Shown here: piece by piece, positions 19,999 through 30,400 of the stretch
Layout of the letters: every line of letters begins with the position of its first letter
Position numbering within the stretch: the first letter of the stretch is position 1
NCBI RefSeq assembly: GCF_010111755.1
Contig: NC_088963.1
Coordinates: 186,001-250,000, forward strand
DNA from: Nakaseomyces glabratus
Taxonomy: Eukaryota > Ascomycota > Saccharomycetes > Saccharomycetales > Saccharomycetaceae
DNA length: 64,000 bases
Direction of reading: 5' to 3'
The notes under the pieces: generated by a model
Seen by the model: the letters and a program-made list of their open reading frames with translations, nothing else
Database searches by the model: none
Told to the model about the DNA's origin: nothing
Program-made: the position numbers and the translations under genes

Positions 19999-21540
19999 AA
20001 CGTAGGCAAGCTAAAAGCGTTAATCAATAGGAAACGGGTTTCTTTGAAAAAGAAAAAAAAAGAAAAAGTTGATCCATTGAGAATATGCGATGGGGATCTT
20101 CTTAAGACGATGCCTGTTGCAGATTGAGAGTAGTGTTGAATGTCAACTTTGAGACTGGTATGAGCAAATCTAGAGTTTATTCCTGTTCAATTTGTTAAGC
20201 TGAGCTTGATTTTGAATTTATTGTTTATTCCCTATAAACTGAATAGCAACTGGGACAACTGAGAAGGCGGGTATTAGGATATATCATAGCAATACCATTA
20301 TGACATTATCGTTCCTATAGATATGGTACAAAAATATCAATGAAGATTGAATAAATGTCTTTATATTCCTCTATCTACCTGATCACTTTTTGGGAGTCAT
20401 CACGATGTCGGTGTTACATGTTATACCACCGTGGTGATTCAAGGTTCGCATAACTCACATAGATTTGATTCTTATATTTTGTTTTGGGTATTTGTCCCCC
20501 GTACCTTGTTAAAACCTCAGACAATTATAAGAATGTGGAGAATTAGACAATTTTACATTACAGCATTAGATACTGAAGTAAACAAGCTCAATTCAAGTAA
20601 AAATGAGAAACACAGGGCCACCTTGAAGTGATACAAGATGCATACTTAATAGATATTTACACTTCTTGAGCACTATATAAATATATATCATCCGTCAATG
20701 TTGAATGCCTTGTCAAACCTGGACTAGATATAACAAGATCATGCCACATACCACCAAAACAATAAACAGACACAACAATTCTCAAAACACGTAAAATACT
20801 CAAGAAATGAAAGACTTATACCCTCAATAGCATGCCCATCAATGCTGAGGAATAACAAAATTGATACTCTTATCATTTTTATATCTGATAATAAAAGCCA
20901 TAATAACAATTTAATGATCATTGTTAAGATACTACTATATACTTGTTATGCAATGTATGCCTATGGACGAATACTCTTATTTTTCTTCCGGTAGCGATAT
21001 GCCAAAGATTAGAGATTGCAAAGAGTTGACAAAATGATCATAATATGCTATAGCTTGGCCTTTTGCGGCGAACAATGAACAAGATTTTTGTTAATTTGAC
21101 TGCTCAATAGGATAAAATCAAATATACAGTGCTAAAAAGTCAGTTAATTTAAGTTTGTGCGCTTTTCTACTGGTATATTTCCTAATTGGCTTACTTTTTC
21201 AGTCATAGTCGACAAAAATTTAAGGAAACAAAATAGACGGTGCAATTATCACACTCAAGAGAAGAAAAAACCTAACTGAGATCTCCATCTTGTGGAAATA
21301 TAGATAAGCGAACTATAGTTATTCTCAAAGCTATCTCTGGACTTATTAAGGATTTCTTCGATCACATTCTGTTTTTATTTTTGATAGCACAAGCGCGATT
21401 CAAATAAGAACGACCCAGTACCCAATCAAACTGGGAAACTTGTGCTTAGAGTTAATTGACAAAACACTATCAATTGTCTAAACTAAACTCAGAATCTTTC
21501 ACAAATTAGCTGAATCCTCCCCCAAAAAAATTAATGCATA

Positions 21541-24500
21541 ATGACTATAGGGAACATATATGACTTAAACTTCCTGCTGAAGTTGACAAACAAACTATTT
21601 GAGAACCATACATTCGATTCTTACTTAACCAACCAGCAATTAATTGTCTTAAATCACATTCTGAAACATAATGAGCTGAACAGTGAAATCTGGCCGGATT
21701 TTATGTCTGGTAACCTAAGACTAAAAGTCAAGATAGATCAAACCGTTGAAGACAAGGCGAATCAAGAACAACTACAGACTACCGATGGGGTAGCTGGGAG
21801 CCCGAAAAGCACCCACATAAAAAAAGAAGACGACTTTGAAACCAATACAATCAATGACGACGATGAATTTACGAGATCGTACGATGACGAGGATCTTTCA
21901 AAACTTGATCTAGATGCTCTGAAAGAACAAATTGACGGTGCATACTTTGTTGGGAATCTATCTTTGAAAGTCAGATATGTGTTATCACAGTTTGGAATAG
22001 AAAACAATCTAACAGATTATCTTGAAGAAGGTATTGACAATACTGATAAGGTAGAGTCATATGGAGGAGAGAGTCCCACAAATGCCAATACGGAAGATAA
22101 CTTATTTACCAGTACCGATGCTAATGAAGATGGTGAAGATGACGACTACGACTTTGATGAGGATGACGAACCAAACAAAGAGGCAGAAAGTAACGATAAT
22201 GCTACAGAGGAAGTAGTAGAGTCTGATCGTACATTTAAAGACTCTACTACTCAATGCTTAACACTAGAAATTACAATTTCAAAGAATACTCTTGCAACGT
22301 ATCTTAATCCAAATGACATCGAAGAGAAAATATTAGAGAACTCTGACAAATTCTTCCATTCTTTGGAAAATGATAGAGAAACAATGCTCAAAAAATTAAA
22401 ACTTCAAAGAAGTGATCAGAAAATAACCACCGATTCTGATACTATTGATCTAAATGGAAATAATTCTGATGATAATAAAGGCTCAATCGATGACGACGAC
22501 GACGACGCCACAATCCGAGTACCGAAAAGACAGAGAAACAGGGATGTGACAGGAGATGATGATGATGAAGAAGACGATGATGACGAATCTAAAAAGGATA
22601 AGGAGGGAAATTCTCCAAAAAAACTAAAAACCCTTCCCACCGGTCTTGGTATTGAGAATTTATCTTTGAAGCATTTGCTTTCGAGGATACAATCAAATAA
22701 AAACAAGCTGAATATTTCAGATTATGAGTTGAAGCATTTGCTAACAGAAGTCAGGAAAAACAGATCAAAATGGACATCTGACGAAAGAATTGGTCAAGAA
22801 GAACTTTACGAAGCTTGTGAACGTGTGGTTATGGAACTTAGAAATTATACTGAACATTCTACTCCATTCCTTAATAAAGTTAGTAAAAAGGATGCCCCGA
22901 ACTATCATTTAGTTATCAAGAAGTCGATGGATCTAAATACAGTTCTAAAAAAACTAAAGGCATTACAATACAACTCTAAACAAGAATTTGTTGATGATAT
23001 AATGCTTATATGGAAAAACTGCCTTACTTACAATTCTGATCCTTCTCACTTTTTGAGAGCTCACGCCATCGCGATGCAAAAAAAATCACTACAACTAATT
23101 CCTCTAATTCCAAACATCACGATAAGAAATAGAGCTGATGTAGAGAGAGAGCTGGAAGAATTGGAAAAAGATAAAGACTATAAGGACAACGATGATAAAG
23201 AAGATGCAGAAGAAGAGGTTGCAGGTTCAGGTAGAAAAGGGTTAACTATGGGAGCGCATAAACTAGCAAAAGATAGCTCAGCTACTAATAATGCCACCAA
23301 TACTGATACAAATGAGGAGACTACTAAAGTCATTAACAAAATGGACATCGAAGTACAAAAGGGGGAAGGAGAAGAGAAAGAAGGGGAAGTAATGCCGGAA
23401 TCAGACCAATCTTTGTCTCAGGACAAGGGAAATGATAAAATAATAGAAACTGAAACAAATTTTAGCAAGGATGATGACAAGCATTTAACGCCACAAAGTC
23501 ATAATAACACTGAAGAAGAGACTAAGGATCAATCAGAAAAGATGGCATCGGAAAGTAAGACCGAAATAGAGGAAGATTCAAAAATCAATGAAAGCTCGGA
23601 AGAAAATGCTGGTGATAAAATTTATAGTAATGCTTCTAAAACTGAACAACCACAAGTAACTACAGTTATAGAAGGTGAAACTGAAGATAAAGGTGAAACT
23701 GAAGATAAAGGTGAAGCTGAGGTACCAGCAGATGAAGAAGAGGATGATGAGGAGGATGATGAGGATGAAGAAGCCCAAACTTTCGTTGTTGAAAAAGATG
23801 ACGATAAAGACGATGTTGAACTGTCCGTGTGGAAAAGTATAACTGCAAATATAAGGGCAGACATATGTTTGAAACGTTCAGAATATTTCAAGACGGGCCA
23901 GCTCAATAGTGAATTAGATGCTCTTCTAAAGGATCCAGAACGCATGAAGCCTTTTTTCCAGTTATACAAGGAGTTCAAGGATCAAAAGGAGCTAGAAATG
24001 TTCAGATTGAAAATGGAACAGAACTCTATCATGAAAAATGGGTTTGGAACTGCACTAGTAAAACAGGAGGATTACTCGTCCATCGGGGGTGCCACAAACC
24101 CTAGTGAAAACCAAGAAGGGAATGATGCATATGGGAAAACTTATGAAGGTATGGATCTAGACAGCTCAACGCTATTAAAAGAATATGATACAATGAATTA
24201 TTTACCTGAATTCGCATATGGAGGCCAAGATCAACAGATGCTAGACCAAAATGAAGAGGATGCAGTTAACCGTATCTTAGAGTTGGGTATGACAAAGAAA
24301 AGTGCTCTATTAGATAATGTCGGCAAAGGCTTAACTCCCAAAGTTAACAGCAATATTTCCTTAATACAAGAAATCAGGCATATTTGTCACAAGATATCTT
24401 TAATTCGTATGCTGCAAAATCCGTACTCGACTCAATTCAACAAAGCTAATCCCGGACAAATCTTAAATGCACATCAATACCGTTACGAGAAAGTAAATGA

Positions 24501-25698
24501 TGATATTGATATTGACCCTATCTCGCAATTACATAACCATGATTACAAACATGACAAGAACGTAATGTGGAAAGTCATGCACAAAAATGTCTCTAAGATT
24601 GCGATGTCCAACGGGTTCGAAACTACTCAACCTACTGCTATAGATATTCTGACAGAGATAGCTGGAAACTATCTTTCCAATCTAACGAGATCGTTAAAGA
24701 TTCACAAAGAAACCAACTCAGTCAATCGTATGAAACCGGAAGAGATGCTTGAGGCAGTTCTTCTTGAAAATGGTATCAATAAACCAGATGATTTATACAG
24801 TTATATGGAGTCTGAATTCGAGAAAAAGACTAAAAAGCTCAAGGATGTCAAGGCTAAGTTGGAAAACTTCTTGAAAGATCTATTGCGCCCTACCTTACAG
24901 GATTTATCTGAAAGAAATTTCGAAGATGAGAGCCAAAGTTTTGTAACTGGTGATTTTGCATCCAATCTCAATGGTGAAGATTTCTTTGGTTTCAGAGAGC
25001 TGGGTCTTGAACAGGAGTTTGGTATCTTAAGCAACTCGGTTCCTATTTCGCTATTGAGCTTTCAATTCCAAGCTACAGATAGCGAGACGAAGGAACAAGT
25101 TATGAAACTTCAAGCTGAAGAAATCAAAGATATTGTGTATGAAAAAGTCAGCAAGAAAGACCTTCAATCAGATAGATTTTCTCCTATCGTGCTGTCACTA
25201 CTGACACAGTCCTATGAGAAGACGAAGTCTGCCATTCCGAAGATCAACAAAGTTGTAACAGCTGAGGCAGAAAAGGACAACGATGATGTCACAGAAGAGG
25301 AGCCAAAAACTAAACCATTGGAGGACAATGATGACCTGTTGGTCATGGAAGATGACGAATTGCCGGTCAAGACCAAGATGGGATCAAGGTTAAGATTACC
25401 ACCAACTGGTAAGATATCTACAACGTACAAGAAGAGGCCACTTGCAGATGCGTTTATATTACCCGAGGAGGATCCAATCGATGAGATCAATGTTAATAAT
25501 GATAGTGATCAGGTTAAAGTAGAAGACGTCCCTGAGAATAACGGAACGCCAATGGATAACGACAGAGAATTGGACCTGCAAATATCAGAGAATCCTTTGT
25601 TTGACTCCCCCGATATTGACAACAACAGCTTTGGTCTCAACTTAGAAGACAACGATATCGCTGTTTCCAACAGTTCTTTGAACCTGAAGCTGGGCTAG
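21541..25698 (+). CDS. SPT7: SPT7, SAGA scaffold with bromodomain
   Basis: Spt7 is the structural core subunit of SAGA, needed for assembly of the complex in the nucleus. The 1385-residue protein (S. cerevisiae 1332) has an acidic N-terminus and a bromodomain at about 441-525 (APNYHLVIKKSMDLNTV, FVDDIMLIWKNCLTYN). A very acidic, repeat-bearing middle follows (tandem GETEDK from residue 712, then Glu/Asp runs), and the conserved histone-fold/SAGA core region lies in the C-terminal half. The tail from about 1280 is again acidic. Introns are not needed to explain the frame. Order TEC1-SPT7 and orientation match YBR083W-YBR081C with UBC4 missing between. Confidence 0.96.
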   Translation: MTIGNIYDLNFLLKLTNKLFENHTFDSYLTNQQLIVLNHILKHNELNSEIWPDFMSGNLRLKVKIDQTVEDKANQEQLQTTDGVAGSPKSTHIKKEDDFETNTINDDDEFTRSYDDEDLSKLDLDALKEQIDGAYFVGNLSLKVRYVLSQFGIENNLTDYLEEGIDNTDKVESYGGESPTNANTEDNLFTSTDANEDGEDDDYDFDEDDEPNKEAESNDNATEEVVESDRTFKDSTTQCLTLEITISKNTLATYLNPNDIEEKILENSDKFFHSLENDRETMLKKLKLQRSDQKITTDSDTIDLNGNNSDDNKGSIDDDDDDATIRVPKRQRNRDVTGDDDDEEDDDDESKKDKEGNSPKKLKTLPTGLGIENLSLKHLLSRIQSNKNKLNISDYELKHLLTEVRKNRSKWTSDERIGQEELYEACERVVMELRNYTEHSTPFLNKVSKKDAPNYHLVIKKSMDLNTVLKKLKALQYNSKQEFVDDIMLIWKNCLTYNSDPSHFLRAHAIAMQKKSLQLIPLIPNITIRNRADVERELEELEKDKDYKDNDDKEDAEEEVAGSGRKGLTMGAHKLAKDSSATNNATNTDTNEETTKVINKMDIEVQKGEGEEKEGEVMPESDQSLSQDKGNDKIIETETNFSKDDDKHLTPQSHNNTEEETKDQSEKMASESKTEIEEDSKINESSEENAGDKIYSNASKTEQPQVTTVIEGETEDKGETEDKGEAEVPADEEEDDEEDDEDEEAQTFVVEKDDDKDDVELSVWKSITANIRADICLKRSEYFKTGQLNSELDALLKDPERMKPFFQLYKEFKDQKELEMFRLKMEQNSIMKNGFGTALVKQEDYSSIGGATNPSENQEGNDAYGKTYEGMDLDSSTLLKEYDTMNYLPEFAYGGQDQQMLDQNEEDAVNRILELGMTKKSALLDNVGKGLTPKVNSNISLIQEIRHICHKISLIRMLQNPYSTQFNKANPGQILNAHQYRYEKVNDDIDIDPISQLHNHDYKHDKNVMWKVMHKNVSKIAMSNGFETTQPTAIDILTEIAGNYLSNLTRSLKIHKETNSVNRMKPEEMLEAVLLENGINKPDDLYSYMESEFEKKTKKLKDVKAKLENFLKDLLRPTLQDLSERNFEDESQSFVTGDFASNLNGEDFFGFRELGLEQEFGILSNSVPISLLSFQFQATDSETKEQVMKLQAEEIKDIVYEKVSKKDLQSDRFSPIVLSLLTQSYEKTKSAIPKINKVVTAEAEKDNDDVTEEEPKTKPLEDNDDLLVMEDDELPVKTKMGSRLRLPPTGKISTTYKKRPLADAFILPEEDPIDEINVNNDSDQVKVEDVPENNGTPMDNDRELDLQISENPLFDSPDIDNNSFGLNLEDNDIAVSNSSLNLKLG
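23674..23715 (+). repeat. 18-bp tandem repeat inside SPT7 (GETEDK)
   Basis: Two exact 18-bp copies coding GETEDK, plus a partial third, lie in the acidic linker. Because the unit is a multiple of 3, copy changes would keep the frame. Confidence 0.8.
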
Positions 25699-26082
25699 GC
25701 CCCCCCTTCCGATACAAGTTTTATGATCTTATCGTTAAATACCATTAGAAGTATTCTATAGTAGCGCATTCTCTACGCAAAGTTGTAAATACACAGTTAT
25801 TAATATCGCTAGTTCAACCCCCACCGTCCTCTTTATTTAATTGTTAAAATCTTATGTAGATATGCTCCAAGTCCGTAAGGTTTCTCACGTACAATGCAGA
25901 AACACCGTGGAACTACATTTATTTCCAAGCCCCGTTATCTTATTGTGTAAAAGCCCAATTAATTGACCGACCCCCCACGGTGTATGCCTCAAGAATGAAC
26001 TGAATCACAGAGAATATGTCAATTGAAATGACACATCCCGGTGCCAGTTACCATGTGAGTCTATTTTAAACCAGGTTTACAA

Positions 26083-26090
26083 TCCACGGA
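26083..26090 (+). promoter_or_regulatory. PDRE 1 of CDR1 (TCCACGGA)
   Basis: TCCACGGA is an exact match to the Pdr1/Pdr3 element and the most distal full match, about 1.33 kb upstream of the CDR1 ATG. Pdr1 is the zinc-cluster factor that drives CDR1 in C. glabrata. Confidence 0.75.
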
Positions 26091-26213
26091 ATGAGAGATG
26101 TAAGAAAAGTGTTCCTTGTTATTTTTTGTTCACGTGACTAAAAAATCAGCCTTCCTTGGGGTTCACAGTGGTTTCTATCTCCACGTACGGCATCTCTCAC
26201 CGGATTAATCCTT

Positions 26214-26221
26214 TCCGTGGA
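26214..26221 (-). promoter_or_regulatory. PDRE 2 of CDR1 (TCCACGGA, reverse)
   Basis: TCCGTGGA on the plus strand is TCCACGGA on the minus strand. It directly precedes the GTGGTTCT repeat tract. Confidence 0.75.
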
Positions 26222-26444
26222 AGTGGTTCTGTGGTTCTGTGGTACTGTGGAAGTGGGAAACTATCAACATCAAAAATTTGATATCCTCAGATCAGCCCGC
26301 TAGAAGTGCTCACTATTGGCTTGATAAATCGAGGGACGTTTTCATGCGGTATTTTCTACGCGGAGAAGTGATGTTATTTTTGGAGAACTCGTAAATCATA
26401 TCTGTTCCTCCCGTTTTTCAAAGTAGCGCATGGAAATCCTTAGT

Positions 26445-26452
26445 TCCACGGA
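26445..26452 (+). promoter_or_regulatory. PDRE 3 of CDR1 (TCCACGGA)
   Basis: This is an exact PDRE match within the palindromic context GTTCCACGGAAC, about 970 bp upstream of the ATG. Confidence 0.75.
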
Positions 26453-26898
26453 ACTTTTCAAAACCATTATGAAGGGCTACTGTAAAACAGCTGCACAAGA
26501 GTCTCTCTCTCTTAAGAGGTCGCTAAACGTTGCAACACAAGAAGCCCGTGAGTGGCTTCCCCGTAACGCCCCCCCCGCCATACCACCTCCAGGACTCGGT
26601 GGGAAAGGATGAGTAGAAATCGCGGGCTTTCCTTCGCGTAATAGGACTGCAAAGAAGCAAGAGAAACACCGTGGGAGAAAGGGACCCCTAAAGTAGCCCA
26701 ACTCTGTTTGGAAGAATCAAAGGCAGGGACCTCTACCTCCACCGTACCACTGCCACACAGAAGAGCAGCGGGACTACCGGAACACGATTAGCCTTCGTTT
26801 ACATGTTGGCAAACCCAGGACATAGATCAGAGTGTATTACATTAGCACAGACCGGCCGTGGGTAAGTTTTTCCTGACTAAAATGGCCGCAGCTGCAAG

Positions 26899-26906
26899 TC
26901 CACGGA
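26899..26906 (+). promoter_or_regulatory. PDRE 4 of CDR1 (TCCACGGA)
   Basis: This is an exact PDRE match about 515 bp upstream of the ATG. It is part of the proximal cluster of four. Confidence 0.8.
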
Positions 26907-27026
26907 ATATTTCCCTTTTTTGCTCGATAAGTTGTACGTGCTGTCCTCTCAGATCGTATTATCCCCAAAGAAAAAAGAAAGAAAGTGATTTTCTCTTTCT
27001 TCTAGCAGCTATGAGTTGAGGAAGAT

Positions 27027-27034
27027 TCCACGGA
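27027..27034 (+). promoter_or_regulatory. PDRE 5 of CDR1 (TCCACGGA)
   Basis: This is an exact PDRE match about 387 bp upstream of the ATG, in a purine-rich stretch. Confidence 0.8.
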
Positions 27035-27186
27035 AAGGAGCGAGGAGCAACGATGATTTCACCCACAGAGCATGCTGTAGAGGCAATGGCTTAAATACAA
27101 GATCTGAAAATCTACAGTAATTGCTTTTGATGAAGAAGGATCAAGAATTCGATTACAACTTTTTATTTTAATTCGATGGTCTTTCT

Positions 27187-27194
27187 TCCACGGG
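27187..27194 (+). promoter_or_regulatory. PDRE 6 of CDR1 (TCCACGGG)
   Basis: TCCACGGG fits TCCRYGSR, about 227 bp upstream of the ATG and 137 bp upstream of the TATA box. Confidence 0.75.
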
Positions 27195-27280
27195 ATGCCC
27201 ATCCGACAGATTAGACATTTCACAAACATAACTGGCACACACACAAACAAACAATGCTTCTATAGTGATTCAGTTAGTCC

Positions 27281-27288
27281 TCCACGGG
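27281..27288 (+). promoter_or_regulatory. PDRE 7 of CDR1 (TCCACGGG)
   Basis: This is the most proximal element, TCCACGGG, about 43 bp upstream of the TATA box and touching the GGACTT repeat. Confidence 0.75.
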
Positions 27289-27324
27289 ATTTGGACTTGG
27301 ACCTGGACTTGGATTTGGACTTGG
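27287..27324 (+). repeat. GGACTT-like hexamer repeat before the CDR1 TATA box
   Basis: Six imperfect hexamers (GGATTT, GGACTT, GGACCT, GGACTT, GGATTT, GGACTT) run head to tail between the last PDRE and the TATA box. Changes in copy number would alter the spacing between activator site and TATA. Confidence 0.85.
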
Positions 27325-27330
27325 AAAAAG

Positions 27331-27340
27331 TATATAAAAA
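27331..27340 (+). promoter_or_regulatory. CDR1 TATA box
   Basis: TATATAAAAA lies 74-83 bp upstream of the CDR1 ATG and just after the repeat tract. This is the expected place for a strongly inducible yeast promoter. Confidence 0.75.
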
Positions 27341-27413
27341 CTATATGCCAATTGATACTTACAGGAAAAAGAATTTACAACTCTTGATATATACAAAGTA
27401 AAGAAAAGTAACA

Positions 27414-30400
27414 ATGTCTCTTGCAAGTGACAAGAAGGATGCCGATGTGGCGTCTACTACTACAACTGCGCAAGATGATGACAACTTGTCCACATATCAT
27501 GGTTTCGACCATCATGTGCAGGACCAAGTCAGACAGCTTGCCCGCACATTGACTCAACAGAGCAGTCTGCATCAAAAGAAAGAACACACTCTGCCTGAGG
27601 AAGGTATCAACCCTATCTTTACCAACACTGAGGCCGATGACTACAACCCAAGATTGGACCCTACTTCCGATGAGTTCTCCTCTGCAGAATGGGTTCAGAA
27701 CATGAGCAACATTAGCAACTCAGACCCGGATTACTACAAACCATACTCCCTTGGCTGTTACTGGAAGGATTTGGTCGCAACTGGTGAATCTGCTGATATC
27801 GAATACCAGGCCAACTTCTTGAACGGACCATATAAAGGTCTGAAAACTGTTTATAACACGGTGGTGCCATCCACAGCCTCTTCAAAGGACAAGAATTTCA
27901 AGATTTTGAAGTCTATGGAAGGTGCCGTCAACCCAGGTGAGCTGCTAGTTGTGCTAGGTAGACCTGGTTCAGGGTGTACCACTTTGCTAAAATCTATCTC
28001 GTCTAATACCCACGGTTTCAACATCGCCAAGGAATCTACTATCTCCTATAGCGGCATGACTCCAAACGACATCAGAAAACACTTCCGTGGTGAAGTTGTC
28101 TACAACGCTGAAGCCGATATCCATTTACCACACTTGACTGTTTACCAAACTTTACTGACAGTTGCAAGATTAAAGACTCCACAAAACCGTCTGAAAGGAA
28201 TCGATAGAGAGACTTACGCTAGACATTTAACGGAAGTGGCCATGGCCACTTTTGGTCTTTCACATACAAGAAACACCAAAGTCGGTAACGACTTAGTTAG
28301 AGGTGTGTCTGGTGGTGAACGTAAGCGTGTCTCCATTGCTGAAGTCTCTATTTGTGGTTCTAAATTCCAATGTTGGGATAACGCAACGAGAGGTTTAGAT
28401 TCTGCCACCGCACTGGAGTTTATCCGTGCTTTAAAAGTTCAAGCCAGTATTTCCAACGCTGCTGCTACTGTGGCTATCTACCAATGTTCTCAAGATGCAT
28501 ACGATCTATTCGATAAAGTCTGTGTGCTTTACGATGGTTATCAAATTTACTTTGGACCTGCTGGTAAGGCTAAGGAATATTTTCAAAAGATGGGTTACGT
28601 TAGTCCTGAAAGACAGACTACTGCTGACTTCCTAACAGCTGTCACTTCTCCATCTGAAAGAATAATAAACCAGGATTACATAAATAGAGGTATCTTTGTT
28701 CCTCAAACTCCTAAGGAAATGTGGGAATATTGGAGAGCCTCCGAAGATCATGCTGACCTAATTAAAGAAATTGACAGTAAGTTATCTGATAATTACGATG
28801 CTAATCTTGCAGAAATAAAGGATGCTCATGTCGCTAGACAGTCTAAGAGAGCTAGACCATCTTCCCCATATACCGTAAGCTATGGTATGCAAATAAAATA
28901 CTTATTAATTCGTAATTTCTGGAGAATCAAACAGAGTTCAGGTGTTACGTTATTTATGGTCATAGGTAACTCGTCGATGGCGTTTATATTGGGTTCAATG
29001 TTCTACAAGGTAATGAAACATAATACTACCTCCACATTTTATTTCAGAGGTGCTGCCATGTTCTTCGCTGTCTTATTTAATGCCTTCTCATCCCTATTGG
29101 AAATTTTCTCTTTATTCGAAGCTAGACCAATCACTGAAAAACATAGAACATACTCGCTATACCACCCAAGTGCTGATGCATTTGCCTCTATCCTTTCTGA
29201 AGTTCCAGCTAAACTTATTACTGCCGTTTGTTTCAATATTATTTACTACTTCTTGGTGAATTTCAGAAGAAATGGTGGTGTCTTCTTCTTCTATTTCCTG
29301 ATCAACATTGTTGCAGTATTTGCCATGTCTCATTTATTTAGATGTGTTGGTTCTGTCTCAAAGACATTATCTGCTGCGATGGTTCCTGCTTCCATGTTAT
29401 TGCTTGGTTTGTCAATGTATTCCGGTTTTGCAATCCCAAGGACTAAGATTTTGGGATGGTCTAAATGGATCTGGTACATCAACCCACTTGCATACTTATT
29501 TGAATCGTTGATGATCAATGAGTTCCATGACCGTAAATTCCCATGTTCACAATATATCCCATCTGGTTCAGTTTATAATAACGTTCCAGCTGACTCAAGG
29601 ATTTGTTCTAGTGTTGGTGCCATTAGAGGTAATGACTATGTTTTGGGTGACGACTTCTTGAGAGAGAGTTACTCTTACTTGCACAAACATAAGTGGCGTG
29701 GTTTTGGTATTGGTCTGGCCTATGTGATTTTCTTCCTTGTTTTGTACTTAATCCTTTGTGAGTACAATGAAGGTGCCAAACAAAAGGGTGAAATCTTGGT
29801 CTTCCCACAAAATATTGTTAGAAGAATGAAAAAAGAACGTAAACTGAAGAATGTTAGCTCTGACAATGATGTTGAAATTGGTGATGTTAGTGATATCTCC
29901 GACAAAAAGATTCTTGCTGATTCATCTGATGAATCGGAAGAAAGTGGTGCTAACATTGGTTTATCTCAATCTGAAGCCATCTTCCACTGGAGAAACTTGT
30001 GTTACGATGTTCAAATTAAAAAGGAAACTAGACGTATCTTGAATAATGTGGATGGTTGGGTTAAACCAGGTACTTTGACTGCGCTAATGGGTGCATCGGG
30101 TGCTGGTAAGACTACATTATTGGATTGTTTGGCGGAGAGAGTAACGATGGGTGTTATTACAGGTGAGGTTTCAGTTGATGGTAAGCAAAGAGATGACTCT
30201 TTTGCTAGATCTATTGGTTACTGTCAACAACAAGATTTGCACTTGAAAACATCGACAGTCAGGGAATCGCTAAGATTCTCCGCTTACCTACGTCAACCTG
30301 CTGATGTGTCTATTGAAGAAAAGAACCAATACGTTGAAGATGTCATTAAGATTCTAGAAATGGAACAATATGCAGATGCTGTTGTTGGTGTTCCTGGTGA

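Larger units (their letters stand above)
17495..21540. other. 4-kb divergent regulatory region TEC1 / SPT7
   Basis: No credible gene is visible. UBC4, which sits here in S. cerevisiae, is absent: none of its conserved blocks (such as HPNINANGNICLDIL) appears in any listed frame. Contents include purine-rich tracts on the plus strand (about 17995-18480), a three-copy CTGGGAAGAG repeat, and G/C runs at 17520-17526, 17664-17671 and 18857-18865. There is also a perfect 20-bp palindrome at 19044-19063 and two Ste12-type pheromone response elements at 19580-19586 and 19992-19998. The longest frames (such as 17949-18497 minus) are Phe/Leu/Ser-rich shadows of pyrimidine tracts. Confidence 0.6.
25699..27413. 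other. CDR1 promoter region (1.7 kb)
   Basis: The space between the SPT7 stop and the CDR1 ATG is dominated by regulatory sequence. It holds seven consensus Pdr1/Pdr3 elements (listed separately), a GTCACGTG on the minus strand at 26131-26138, and a GTGGTTCT-type repeat at 26221-26257. A GGACTT hexamer repeat at 27287-27324 abuts a TATA box at 27331. C runs occur at 25700-25706 and 26569-26576. No ORF with coding character is present. Confidence 0.85.

Noticed and set aside
27350..27375. U1 snRNA-like ATACTTAC in the CDR1 leader
   Set aside because: It lies just after the CDR1 TATA box, lacks the rest of U1, and is read as leader sequence.
27345..27404. uORF in front of CDR1 (ATG at 27345)
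   Set aside because: It begins only a few bases after the TATA box, so transcripts most likely start downstream of this ATG.
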